From Dugong dugon (taxonomy: Eukaryota; Chordata; Mammalia; Sirenia; Dugongidae), in assembly GCA_030035585.1 (NCBI GenBank), contig CM057468.1, positions 56,602,145 through 56,666,144 on the forward strand: DNA of 64,000 nucleotides, written 5' to 3'. The notes beneath the pieces are model-generated. The model saw only the letters and a program-made list of their open reading frames with translations. It did not search any database and had not been told where the DNA came from. Positions 23,860 through 33,897 of the stretch are shown in pieces. Made by a program: the position numbers and the translations under genes. The stretch's first letter is position 1; each line of letters starts with the position of its first letter.

Positions 23860-25665
23860 AAATAGCTGAAATGCCTGCAGAAAACCCCAGAGCAATTGAA
23901 ATGAGACTTAAATTACCTTCCCACAATCACCTAATCCTCCTCCCCCAACCTTCCTCCCAAACTCACAGAAATGACATCTCTAACCCCCATAATGTGTCAG
24001 ATCTAGACGTAATCAAATAGAATACGGACAGAGTAAAAGTTTGTGATAAAAAGCTGGCTTTGTGCTCCCAGATTCATTGAGTTGCTGCTGGAGAAGTTGA
24101 CTTGGTTGAGCATCACAGAGCCTCATTCTTGGCACATCTCTGGCCAGTTAGGCAGGCCAAGATTCTGCCCGCGCTCTGCAATTGCTCATTCCTTCCAGGG
24201 AACTGCTCTGCCTCTTCCCCAACTCCTACTCTTCCAATCAAGGGTCTGACACTGCCCGTTGACCAGGTTTATTTTCCTGCCTTTTGGCACTAGAAACTTG
24301 TCTATTGTGGAATAAAAGAGGAATTCTCTGCTGTCTGCAGGGCTTTCCCCAGGGAACAGAGCATGAAACCCAAACTTATATAAAATCATATCCTGTTTGC
24401 AAACATCATATTCCCTTTGCTTCTCACTAATCTGGTCTCGTAAACCCCAGCACAGCTTGAGAGCCCATTCCTCTTCTAAACAAATGCCATAAGCCCCTTT
24501 ATACTTTTACAACCATGTCAAAAAATAATATTGCCTGCCAATAGTGATGTGATTGGAGTTGCCTCCGCGGAGCCATAAAAGAAGCACAGAGTCTGTTATC
24601 AATTTCTCTAAGTGTATCAGGGGAATTATGGGTCGATTCAGTTCCAAGTTATAAATGACAACTCAAAAGCCGCACAAGCGTTTGAAGCTGGGAGCTGATG
24701 ACGACATTATCATAAAAGCCTGCTCGTCCTTGCTTTTGTGGGTTTTTTTTTTTTTTTTTTTTTGTGGCCTATCAAGTGAAAAGGGAAAAATAAAGCTGAG
24801 AAATGACTTCAAGATTTCTTCACACAGCAGCAGGTCAGATGGACAGGAAAATGATCACTATTTTTAGTGATGCACACTGAGGAGTGAGAACTAAAGTGGT
24901 CCTGTACTGGCTTTTGTTTCCCCGAACCCCTTAATTATCTATTTCACTATGTGATGACCAAGTCCCGGGATCTGGTAAAATGCTCTTTCAGCTGGTGCAT
25001 TTCCTTGCAGTGCAATCATACAGTAATCAGAAATGAGTCATGCAGTAGTGACTAAACTAAATGATAACCAAACACAAAGGAATTTGGAAACCTTCTGACT
25101 GTTGCTCAAAACACAGTTCTGGAGAGTACTTTAAAGCCCCTCAAATGCCATTAGCCAATCGATCATGAAAAGCTGCTTGGCCAATACTATCAATTTTATG
25201 CAATTTTAGGGGAAAATTGAATAAGAAGTAGAGATTTTCTGATTTCATAATGACCCAGATAGTCTCCACAAAAGCCAATTAATCAGCATTCAGTAGGTAT
25301 ATATTAAACCCATCTCAGATGGAAGGTATATATTCTAGGTAACCCGAGTTTACTTTAAATATTGGAGAGAATTGATTATTTTGGAATTTAAACCAATGGG
25401 CCCATCTTAGATAATCTGAACCAGAAGACTGTCTTAAGACAAAAGCAATTTCAGTGGTTTCTAAGCTCACCGGGGTGCACCCCATGTTACCAAGTTAGTC
25501 CACTCAAGTCCATACTGGGTATTTTCTGTATGCTTAATATGTCTAGGACTCTCCTGGAGGTGAAAATTTAGATTGGCTCAAATCCAGAGGACCCAAAGTT
25601 TCTCCTACAACTTGTATCTAAAGTAAAAATCTGAGGGGATGAAATGGCTCCTGAGTGCCTTAAGA
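23860..25665. other. Repeat-poor intron block, candidate regulatory DNA
   Basis: About 1.8 kb without any AFROSINE, L1, MIR or L2 signature, unusual for this window. It contains several homeodomain-like AT words (CCATAAAAG near 24573, CAATCGATCATG near 25156, CAATTAATCAG near 25275), an AP-1-like TGAGTCATGC at about 25034, and CCGCGGAG near 24566. A T-run at 24740-24764 is the only low-complexity part. Both open frames at 24043-24293 lack splice logic. Regulatory function is inference. Confidence 0.35.
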
Positions 25666-25683
25666 ACACAATTTGGCTTCTAC

Positions 25684-25704
25684 AAAAAAAAAAAAAAAAA
25701 AAAA
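25684..25704. repeat. A-run
   Basis: About 20 A in a row, with no clear retroelement body attached on its left. Confidence 0.9.
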
Positions 25705-25985
25705 GACTGAATGTATCTAGTTCTCTAGAGCATCAACCAGTGTGAACTTGCACATACACATGCACACACTCACATTCACCTGGATCTAAATAAACACCAC
25801 CAAAAGATCTATAGACCAGCTAGATAAAGAGAGGTCCCTCTCTTCAACCTTTTCCAGCACTAATGGCGTTAACTAATCCAATCGTCCTCCTGCTCCTTTG
25901 TCTGCCTGATCAAGTTAGACTTACCTGTCACCACTACTTCCACCATCCATTATCGGGGGAGGGGGGGTGTTATTGAGGACTTATC

Positions 25986-26449
25986 CTATGACACCCGTCT
26001 GTCAGTTTGTTGTATTGCAGTGGCTTGAGTGTTGCTATGATGCTGAAAGCTACACCACCAGAATTGCAAGTACCATCAGGGCCACCCATCGGGGGACAGG
26101 TTTCAGCAGAGCTTCCAGACTAAGACAGACTAGGAAGAAAGGCTTGGTGATCAACTTTTGAAAATTAGTCAAGGAAAACCTTATGGATCACAACAGAACA
26201 CTGACTCACTTGCTTTGGATGTCACTAGCAGGGATCAATCACTAGAGGAGGACATCATGCTAGATGAAGTAAAGGGCCAATAAGAATGAGGGAACCCTTG
26301 GTGAGATGGATTGGGACAATAACCATAATGATAGACTCAAAAAAGTTGGCAATTGCAAGGATGACGCAGGACTGGACAACATTTCGTTCTGTTGTACATA
26401 AGGTTGGCGTGAGTCAGACTGAGCTCCATGGCAGCTAACAACAACAACA
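25986..26449 (+). mobile_element. RTE LINE reduced to its 5' and 3' ends
   Basis: The left part (to about 26200) matches the start of the afrotherian RTE: CTATGACACCCGTCTGTCAG, GCTACACCACCAGAATTG, AGACTAAGACAGACTAGG. The right part (from about 26203) matches its last 250 bp: GAGGACATCATGC, AAAGTTGGCAATTGCAAGGA, TTCTGTTGTACATAAGG, ending CTAACAACAACAAC. Nothing of the endonuclease/RT reading frame remains between them. This is either a deletion derivative or a member of a non-autonomous RTE-end family. Confidence 0.8.
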
Positions 26450-27518
26450 TTCTGTGACATCCATTGTGCTTTGTGTTAAACACTTCGGGCCAGCAGCAAC
26501 GATCACTAGTCCTTGGGCACGTCTACGAACTTATTCCAGCAGCTCTGGATAAAGCATAAGAAGTTACTATTATCCGTGTTTAGAGCAGTTGAGAAGAGGT
26601 ACCTGACACTAAAGTATAGTAAGGTAGGGTCTTAACCCAGGTCAGGCTTGGGAGGTGTGTCCTACTGAGTGGTCCTCAACTCAGTTGTGGGCCATGAATT
26701 AAATACATTTGTAAATGAGTGGAAGTTTGATGACCATTGCTCTTTTAAAAACTAATTTCTTTCCCATCACTGTACTCACTAACTAGTGCTTCGCTTTGTT
26801 TCTTTCTTTGCCTAATTTGCAGATACTCGGCCAATCTCTTAAAATGGTCACTTGGGATGTTACAAAATAAGAACAAAGTCCAATGAAACTCATTTTAAAA
26901 GGTAGTTTATCCTCTGCTTTCTAGAATGACTTTGCCAGCTCCCAACTTCACAGGAGTTTTGCTAAAAATAAGCAAGGATTAATGTAGGGTGCTGATCACC
27001 CTGTGCTGGAAGTCAAAAAGCAAACTCCGTCCACCAGTGAGCTGCCACAAAGAGGGCCACACTCCATTAATCACATTGCTGCACTATGTCTCCAGGGGCT
27101 GCAGAGATTTGCACATCAACAGCATATTCTCAGCCTTTCATTCCATGCTGTGTGACTTCAGGAAAATAACTCCACTTCTCTGAGCCTGTCTCTCACTGTG
27201 AAACAGTAGACTATTTTACTTTACAGCATTGTTATGAAACTTACCTGTATGTTGGTAAACAGTAAAGTCCAAATGGATACTGGTTGTAGTTGCCATTATT
27301 TTCAGAACGAACAAAATCACAGGTGAAGAAATAGAAAGGATACTATGTGCTAAATCTAGCATCATTAAAATGATAGAAGGAAATAAAAATATCTGGGATT
27401 TCACTGCATAAAGTCTAGTTACAGCAAAAAAGTGCCTAAAACATGATATATAGAGAGCTAGTTTTGTCCTTTCCGTGCAATAGCCAAATAACCTAATTGA
27501 CTGAAATTCTTAGTCCTT
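26450..27518. other. Intronic stretch with decayed MIRs
   Basis: About 26530-26660 (GTTACTATTATCCGTGTTTA to TCTTAACCCAGGTCAGG) looks like an antisense MIR. About 27135-27240 (TGCTGTGTGACTTCAGGAAA to CTCTGAGCCTGTCTC) looks like a sense MIR. The rest is unassigned. Confidence 0.5.
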
Positions 27519-27732
27519 GGAAACCTGACCTCGAATTATGTTGTCCTAACATGACTTCACACCTAGTTCCACAGGATGGTGATTTGTTACTGGTAAGGGT
27601 TAACTTTAAATAGATTGCAGGGTATGGAAACCTGACCTCGAATTATGTTGTCCTAACATGACTTCACACCTAGTTCCACAGGATGGTGATTTGTTACTGG
27701 TAAGGGTTAACTTTAAATAGATTGCAGGGTAT
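27519..27732. repeat. Perfect tandem duplication, 2 x 107 bp
   Basis: Positions 27519-27625 and 27626-27732 are identical base for base. Each unit begins GGAAACCTGACCTCGAATTA and ends ATAGATTGCAGGGTAT. The unit is not a known repeat to me and is not low-complexity. It lies in the HDAC9 intron about 630 bp downstream of exon C in the transcript. Confidence 0.98.
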
Positions 27733-28363
27733 AGGGTATTTTCTAATCATCCCCAAAAAGGTAGACATTTTTCTTCATATGTTGCTGAATTCGAGCAAAT
27801 TTTTCCTTGAAATGTGGTATAAATACCTTGGGTCAAAAATGCTTTGTTAATTATTGAAGACAAAAATGGTCCCAGGGGGTTCACAAAAAAAATACCCACA
27901 ATGCAAAGTACCTTGTGAAGTTTATGCCATTTTCAACAGAAATGTAATATATGTGCGTAATTACTGTGACTCTACTGAAAAATGAATTCTGCTGCAAAAC
28001 TGTGTTAAGCCCTCTCATATTATCTTTTCTTCAGTTATATGAAAATGTAGCAGTGTTGCCTTCACAGGTGTGTGACCTGTGAAGTCCCACAGGACCCTAC
28101 ACTTAGAAAGGCCTTATACTTGGTCTAATTCTTTATTGTCATTATCTTGAAATTCTTCATAATTTTTGAACAATACATTTTGAAGAGATGAACACTAATT
28201 TTTGTTCATTTTCAGTTGGCACTGGGTCCTTCAAATTACGTAGTTGGTGATGAAGTCTGGCATAATCTGTGTTGAGAAACAGTCTTAAACATAACTGTAT
28301 AGATAAAAGAAAGACTTTTTGGAAGTTGGATTATTTAATAGAAATAAATGAACTAATACTTAC
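27733..28363. other. Intron 3' flank of exon C
   Basis: Unique-looking AT-rich sequence between the tandem duplication and the exon C donor. No repeat recognised. Confidence 0.5.
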
Positions 28364-28413
28364 CCCAAGTCCACCACAAGGTAATGAAGAAAAAAATTTC
28401 TGAGAGGCATCAC
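28364..28413 (-). CDS. HDAC9: HDAC9 coding exon C (50 nt, deacetylase domain)
   Basis: A 50-nt exon encoding the end of a split Gly codon and then DASQKFFSSLPCGGLG. It is preceded by an ACCTTTATAG acceptor (AG at 28415-28414) and followed by a consensus GTAAGT donor (28363-28358). Its Cys corresponds by spacing to human Cys731, the fourth ligand of the structural zinc of class IIa deacetylases. The other three ligands are in exon A. Entry takes one base from exon B (G|GT = Gly) and exit is at a codon boundary, so the frame A-B-C stays open. The human protein, as I recall it, reads DDSQKFF here, so the second Asp is Ala in this animal. Upstream of the acceptor lies a 16-T run (minus strand) and a TA microsatellite, so the polypyrimidine region is repeat-made. 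The micro-exon is too short for ordinary open-frame detection alone; conservation of the family sequence decides the call. Confidence 0.95.
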
Positions 28414-28434
28414 CTATAAAGGTATGGAGACATG

Positions 28435-28474
28435 AAAAAAAAAAAAAAAACCTATATATATATATATATATACA
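28435..28474. repeat. A16 run and (TA)n next to exon C acceptor
   Basis: Plus strand A-run at 28435-28450 followed by (TA)n to about 28472. On the transcribed strand this gives TA repeats, then a 16-T tract ending 21 nt before the exon. Confidence 0.95.
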
Positions 28475-28618
28475 TATAAATCGGGAATATAAATATAGTT
28501 GTTTATTTTTGTCAAATGTTCGATAACTCATAATATTATATTAGACACAGAAGGAAACTAAAGAAATTTTAGATCAATTGTTAGATCAGTTATTCAATAG
28601 AGTTAATATTTGGAATAC

Positions 28619-28687
28619 TACTGTCTACTCTGTCCTATAAGGTCACTATGAGTCAGAACCGACTCAACAGTACCTAGCAACAACAAT
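28619..28687 (+). repeat. AFROSINE 3' end, sense, truncated
   Basis: Only the tail half: CTACTCTGTCCTATAAGG, ATGAGTCAGAACCGACTC and CCTAGCAACAACAA. Confidence 0.88.
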
Positions 28688-28694
28688 AGTCATA

Positions 28695-28711
28695 TATATA
28701 TATATGCATGC

Positions 28712-28752
<41 letters not shown>
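28695..28752. repeat. (TA)n/(CA)n microsatellite
   Basis: Short TA run then about 20 CA units directly after the AFROSINE tail. Confidence 0.95.
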
Positions 28753-28753
<1 letters not shown>

Positions 28754-29168
28754 GAACTCAAAGGAAATGATACAAGTATTATTACATATAGAGTCTATTG
28801 CCCCACATGAACAAATGCATACCCATATAATTTGGGTCACAAGATTTGTTTCAAATTAACCTACATAGCCAGAATATATATTATACTATCCTTTTATTTA
28901 TAATTCATTAAAAATGACTCTTATTAACTGAATATATCTCTCCAGTGTGATATTTTGAGCCAGCAAGCTTAATGACACCATACACTGTCATTTTCTAAAT
29001 ATTTTAAATTTTGAAATATCTCAAATATATGGATTTATTATTAATTTCTATTTCAGATATAGCCAAGACCAAGGACCTGTTAAGCATCGCCAACATTAAC
29101 AATTTTGTAAATAAACAGGTCACAAAATAAAGAGATCACAAAACACTTTGTTTAGTGTCATCCTATTT
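28753..29168. other. Intronic stretch, unassigned
   Basis: AT-rich with no repeat family recognised and no exon. Confidence 0.4.
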
Positions 29169-29254
29169 GGGTGTGTGTGTATATGTATGTATATATAGAT
29201 ATGTATGTGTGTGTGTATATATACACATATATATATATATGTATATATATATAC
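29169..29254. repeat. TG/TA-rich microsatellite
   Basis: Mixed GTGTGTGT, TATGTATG and ATATATAT runs. Confidence 0.93.
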
Positions 29255-29410
29255 ACAAACCCATTGCAGTCAAGTCAACTCCTACTCATAGAAACCCTAT
29301 AGGACAGAGTAGAGCTGCCCCATAAAGCTTCCAAGGAGGGGCTGGTGGAATTGAACTGCCATCCTTTTGGTTAGTAGCCAAACACTTAACCATTGCACCA
29401 CCAGGGCCCC
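29255..29410 (-). repeat. AFROSINE, antisense, flanked by microsatellites
   Basis: Short-type copy: CCCATTGCAGTCAAGTCAAC at the left, TAGAGCTGCCCCATAAAGC in the core, TTGCACCACCAGGGCCCC at the right. TG/TA arrays touch both ends. Confidence 0.93.
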
Positions 29411-29417
29411 AAATATA

Positions 29418-29452
<35 letters not shown>

Positions 29453-29466
29453 ATATGTGTGTGTGT
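29411..29466. repeat. (GT)n microsatellite
   Basis: ATATATGTGTGT start, then GT repeats with TATG interruptions. Confidence 0.95.
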
Positions 29467-29668
29467 AATCTAATAATGAAATTATAAATACAAATATAAA
29501 TAACCTAAACACAAATATAAAAATAAATCTTCTTTTAAAATATATGACAAAATCTTAATTGTCTCTTGGAATTGATATATCATGTGATTTTTAGCAATTA
29601 TTTTGTTTACCTGAACTTTTGTTTTCTACATTAGCTACTACTGTGTGAATAAAGAACACAGTATTACA

Positions 29669-29864
29669 CCAAACCAAACCCACTGCTGTCGAGTCAATTC
29701 CAACTGAAAGCCACCCTATAGAACAGAGTAGAACTGCCCCATAGGGTTTCCATCCAAGGCTGTAATCTTTACAGAAGCAGACTGCCACATCTTTCTCCCT
29801 CAAAGCGGCTGGTGGGTTCAAACTGTCTACCTTTGGTTAGCAACCACTGTGCCACTAGGACTCC
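29669..29864 (-). repeat. AFROSINE, antisense, long type
   Basis: Includes the GGGTTTGGTTT-type tail in reverse (ACCAAACCAAACCCACTG), the middle GCAGACTGCCACATCTTTC, and the head ending CTGTGCCACTAGGACTCC. Confidence 0.94.
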
Positions 29865-29886
29865 TTGAAAACAATATTAACTGCTC

Positions 29887-29925
29887 AGAATCGAGTCGAT
29901 GGCAGTAGTTTTTTTTTTTTTTTTT
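29887..29925 (+). repeat. AFROSINE 3' tail remnant with T-run
   Basis: AGAATCGAGTCGATGGCAGT followed by about 17 T, the end of a SINE whose body is missing. Confidence 0.7.
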
Positions 29926-30087
29926 AAGTGGTTAGGCGCTATGGATGCTAACCAAAAGGTCAGCAGTTCGAATCCACCAGGCGCTCCTTGGAAACTATGG
30001 GGCAGTTCTTCTACTCTGTTCTGTAGGGTTGCTATTGAGTAAGAATGGACTCAACAGCAAGCAACAGATTTGGTTTGGTTTTTTTGG
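29926..30087 (+). repeat. AFROSINE, sense, short type
   Basis: Head TTAGGCGCTATGGATGCTAA, B-box CAGTTCGAATCCACC, core TGGGGCAGTTCTTCTACTCT, tail CAGATTTGGTTTGG plus T-run. The first dozen bases of the head are absent, where the preceding tail remnant abuts. Confidence 0.92.
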
Positions 30088-30582
30088 AACCCTCTAAAGC
30101 TAAAATCTGCTGTGTGACGGAATTAAAGGGAAAGGCAGCAGGAATTTCTATCTCATAGTCAAATGGTGCTGAACTGACTCAGGTCGCTCAGCAGAGCAGT
30201 GGTGGAACAAAGTATAAACTTCCAATCCAGCCATCCCAATTCATTTGTCCTATTGATGATCAATGAACTAAATAATCTTGAAAACTGAAAACAGGCTTGT
30301 GGTGGAATTCAAATGCCATGTCTGTAAAAGTCTAAATAGATTTTACTGTTACAGAAGAAAGTTTATTTTGAAAACAATAAATTGTATGAGTTTATTTTTC
30401 AAATGCAATTGCTAACAGATGGAAAATGATAAACAAAAATGCAAGTGCAAATGAAAAATAAGGTATTTAGTTAAATATAGGGATCTCCATGGGGAAAAAA
30501 AAGTTAAGCAGTCAACAGAAAAAGTGAACAAATCATGGAATAATATTAAAACTGGGATACTGGCACGAGTAAAAGACACATC
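30088..30582. other. Intronic stretch left of the large L1
   Basis: Unassigned AT-rich sequence up to the L1 target-site duplication. Confidence 0.45.
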
Positions 30583-32148
30583 AGAATATTTTTGAGTAGC
30601 AGACTTCCAGGCAACATGGCGCTATAGTTGGAAGCACCATGCCGTCCCTCCCCAGCAAAGATCAGAAAAACTAAGTAAAACAGAGTCACACATCAATCCT
30701 GAAACCCTAAGCATCAAATGAAGAGATAAAGAACTCAGCGAAGCACCAAATGGAATAAGAAACTGACCGAGAACAAAGAGCGAGGAGAGATACACACAGA
30801 GGTCCCCTATCAGCTACCACAGCATGGATCCGTCATATTGGACTCCTATCGGAGATCAGCGAACAGGGGGTACAAGAAAGCAGCTTCACAGAGCTTCCAG
30901 TAGAAGACAGAACAAGTAACCAGCGATATATGCTTTCCCACCCCCCACCTTTCTTCACCCCCAGTTAGCCTCCTCTGCTTCCTGCAGCCACAGTCTCTTG
31001 GCCAGGAAGCCCCAGCTTCACCCTGGTGTTGCTTGGATTCCACGCGCCCGCACTGGCTGGCCCCCTGAGTGCATTTTTTTGGCTGCTGTTGTTGCTTTTT
31101 TCTGCTTCTTTAGATTTCTTTCTTAACTCTCACCACCTCCTCCTCCTTTCTCTCAAATACCTGGTTCTGTGCACCATCTTTGCTTCTTCCTGAAAGGCTG
31201 TGAAACACCACTCGACTGTGAAACTGCTTCCTGCTTCCAAGCTGGTGGGACCCCCAGGGCTTTTTTGTTTGTTTGTTTGCTCTGATTTGTTCTGTTTTGA
31301 TTTGTTTGTTTTCTTTTTCTTTTCTCAGCTTGGGAGCCGATTCTAGCTGGGCAGTACCATGTAGCTTGGAAGCTACTACCTTACTCTGCACAGACACACA
31401 GGGACCTCCCTGGGGGCATTTCTTTTTTCTTATTTATTTTTTTCTTTTTGTTTTTGGGTTTTTTTTTTTGTTTGTTTGTTTGTTTGTTTTGTTTTCTTCT
31501 CTCTCTTATTCCCTTTTTGACTTTCTTCATTTCCAGTCTCTTTATTTATTCATTTTCTTTCTTTTACCCTTTTTCTTTTTTTTTTTTCATTTTTGTTTTT
31601 CCCCATTTCTCAATCTCTCATCTCTCCACTCCAACAGCAAGCTCCCTTAGCACTCTTTTTTGCTTGTGTGTATGTTTTTGGCTCCTGTTCCTCTCTCCTC
31701 TCTCTCATCTTTTCCATACCCATCTTAGCTCCACACATCACAATCTACCCCCTCCATCCTGCCTACCTGCACTGTACACTAAACATCATACTCCCAAACA
31801 TCACAGGCATGCCCTACTGGAACCTGCCCTGCACTGATTCCTGGTCCACACTGTCAGCCCTGGTACGTGCCACAAAAAAACCATCCCAGCAACTCCCCTT
31901 CAGCTGGACCCACCCTGCTGTACCATACCTGAGTGACTGACCCTGACCATTGGAGAAGGAGGTGAAAAGTATCATGCTCACAGACGAGCAAACAACAAAG
32001 AACATACAGATACCTGCTCAGACATAACCAAATAAAACAAAAAATCAGGACAAAACAAACAAATCTACAATCAATAAATGAGGAAAATAACTACTGTATG
32101 CCCTGAAGACAGCAGACAATATCAAAACATTTACAAAAACAGGAGAGG

Positions 32149-33109
32149 ATGGTTCCAGTAGGCGTCAAAAATAAAACACCAGATGACGTTCCAGTAGAAA
32201 AAAAGGCACTAGACCTAACTGATAGGGAATTCAAATCTCTAATGTTCAGAATTATCCAAGAGTTGAAGCAAAAAGCAGACAAAAATGAGGAAAAAACAGA
32301 CACATTCATGGAAAATACAGACAAAAATAATGGAAAAATTCAAGAAAATACTACAGGAACAAAATGCTAAAATAAATTCACAACTAGAAATCATACAAAG
32401 ACAACAATTAGAAATTCAAAAGATAAACAACAAGATTTCAGAAATGGACAGTATCATAGAAGGGTTGAGGAGAAGGTTTGAAACAATGGAAGACAGGATC
32501 AGTGAAATTGAAGACAAACACTTGGCTACAAGTCTGCCTGAGGAAAAATCAGAAAAAAGAATGAAGAAAAATGAAGAAACCCTGAGAATTATGTGGGATA
32601 CAATCAAAAGCAAAAATCTTCGAGCAACCGGAGTTCCAGAACAGGGCGAGAAAACAGAAAACACAGAGAGGATCATTGAAGAATTGCTGACAGAAAACTT
32701 TCCCAATTTCGTGAAAGATGAAAAGCTGACCATCCAAGAAGCTCAACGAACCTCATATAGAATAGACCGCAAAAGAAAATCACCAAGGCATGACATAACC
32801 ACGCTCACTAAAACCAAAGACAAACAAAGAATCCTGAGAGCAGCTCAAGAAAAACAAAAAGTCACATACAAAGGAGAAACAATAAGACTAAGTTCAGATT
32901 ATTCGGCATAAACCACGCAGGCAAGAAGGCAATGGGATGACATATATAAAACCTTGAAAGAAAAAAATTGCCAGCCAAGAATAATATATCCTGCAAAACT
33001 CTCATTCATATATGATGGTGAAATTAGGTCATTTCCAGATAAACAGAAATTAAGGGACTATGTAAAAACCAAACCAAACTTACAAGACTTATTAAAGGGA
33101 GTCCTTTGA
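32149..33109 (+). pseudogene. L1 ORF1 pseudogene
   Basis: Encodes the L1 ORF1 RNA-binding chaperone. The N-terminal frame starts at 32149 (MVPVGVKNK) and shows a charged coiled-coil. A frameshift around 32330-32350 moves it to the frame that carries the coil end (FETMEDRISEIEDKH), the RRM-type region (SKNLRATGVPEQGEKTEN, ENFPN) and the C-terminal domain start (TYKGETIRLSSDYSA). A TAA at 32909-32911 interrupts the C-terminal domain, which otherwise continues (RRQWDDIYKTLKEKNCQPR) to a stop at 33107-33109. So there is one frameshift and one nonsense change. About 320 codons in all, close to normal ORF1 length. Confidence 0.9.
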
Positions 33110-33570
33110 TCTGAAAACAAACAACATCAGACCACAGGCTAAATCTAGGAGACAGGATTGTACTAGCCAGATACCAACCTAGGAAATGAACTCTTAAGGA
33201 CTATGCAAAACCAAAAGAACTACCACAAGGAACCAGAGAGGTTAATCTGTAAATGACAACAGTATCAGAACAATAAAAAAGGGAATAAATGGTGTAGGTA
33301 TAGAATCTTCTAATGGAGAGGAAGGCAAGGTGATACCAAGTAATAATAGACTGGTTCAAATCTAGGAAGGTAAGGGTAAATATCAAGGTAACCACAAAGA
33401 AAGTTAACAAACCTATTCATCAAAATAAAGAAGAAAAACATAAAGTCTCAATAAAAACAAAACCTACGAAAACAAAAGAAAGGCAAAAAAAAAAATCCAC
33501 AAACAAAAGGAATTCAGCACAGGAGAGTAAAAGGAACAAAGAAAACATCAGCACCACAAAAAAAAAAGCA

Positions 33571-33897
33571 CTACAAAATGCAATCCCACTCCTAGGAATA
33601 TATCCTAGAGAAATAAGAGCCATCACACGAATAGACATATGCACACCCATATTCATTGCAGCACTGTTCACAATAGCAAAAAGATGGAAACAACCTAGAT
33701 GCCCATCAACAGATGAATGGATAAACATACTATGGTACATACACACAATGGAGTCTTATGCAAAGATAAAGAACAATGATGAACCTGTGAAACACCTCCT
33801 AACATGGATGAAACTGGAGGACATTATGCTGAGTGAAATAAGTCTATCACAAAAGGACAAATATTGTATGAGACCTCTACTGTTAAAACTCATGTAA
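33571..33897 (+). pseudogene. L1 ORF2 C-terminal remnant
   Basis: An open stretch of about 107 codons with the typical L1 ORF2 ending: [49 protein letters not shown] and MKLEDIMLSEISLSQKD. It ends at TAA 33895-33897. Reverse transcriptase and endonuclease are absent. Confidence 0.9.

Larger units (their letters stand above)
1..28363 (-). other. HDAC9: HDAC9 intron downstream of exon C (partial)
   Basis: This is the intron that follows exon C in transcription. It starts at the GTAAGT donor at 28363 and runs off the left edge, so it is at least 28.4 kb. I looked on the minus strand for the next expected coding piece (human HDAC9 continues with a VDSDTIW-like stretch) and did not see it, so that exon probably lies left of the window. 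The intron is filled with AFROSINE, L1, HAL1, MIR, L2, MER20, RTE and small DNA-transposon copies. It also carries a perfect 107-bp tandem duplication about 630 bp past the donor and a repeat-poor block at about 23.9-25.7 kb. Confidence 0.85.

Noticed and set aside
24043-24293. Two overlapping plus-strand open frames in the repeat-poor block
   Set aside because: Plus strand is antisense to HDAC9, the frames overlap each other, and no splice or start context supports them.
1-28363. Search for the next HDAC9 exon (catalytic pocket part) on the minus strand
   Set aside because: No stretch resembling the VDSDTIW, RPPGHHAE or DVHHGNGT words was found; it is assumed to lie outside the window.
31273-31940. 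Three overlapping Phe-rich open frames
   Set aside because: Created by the T-rich part of the L1 5' UTR.
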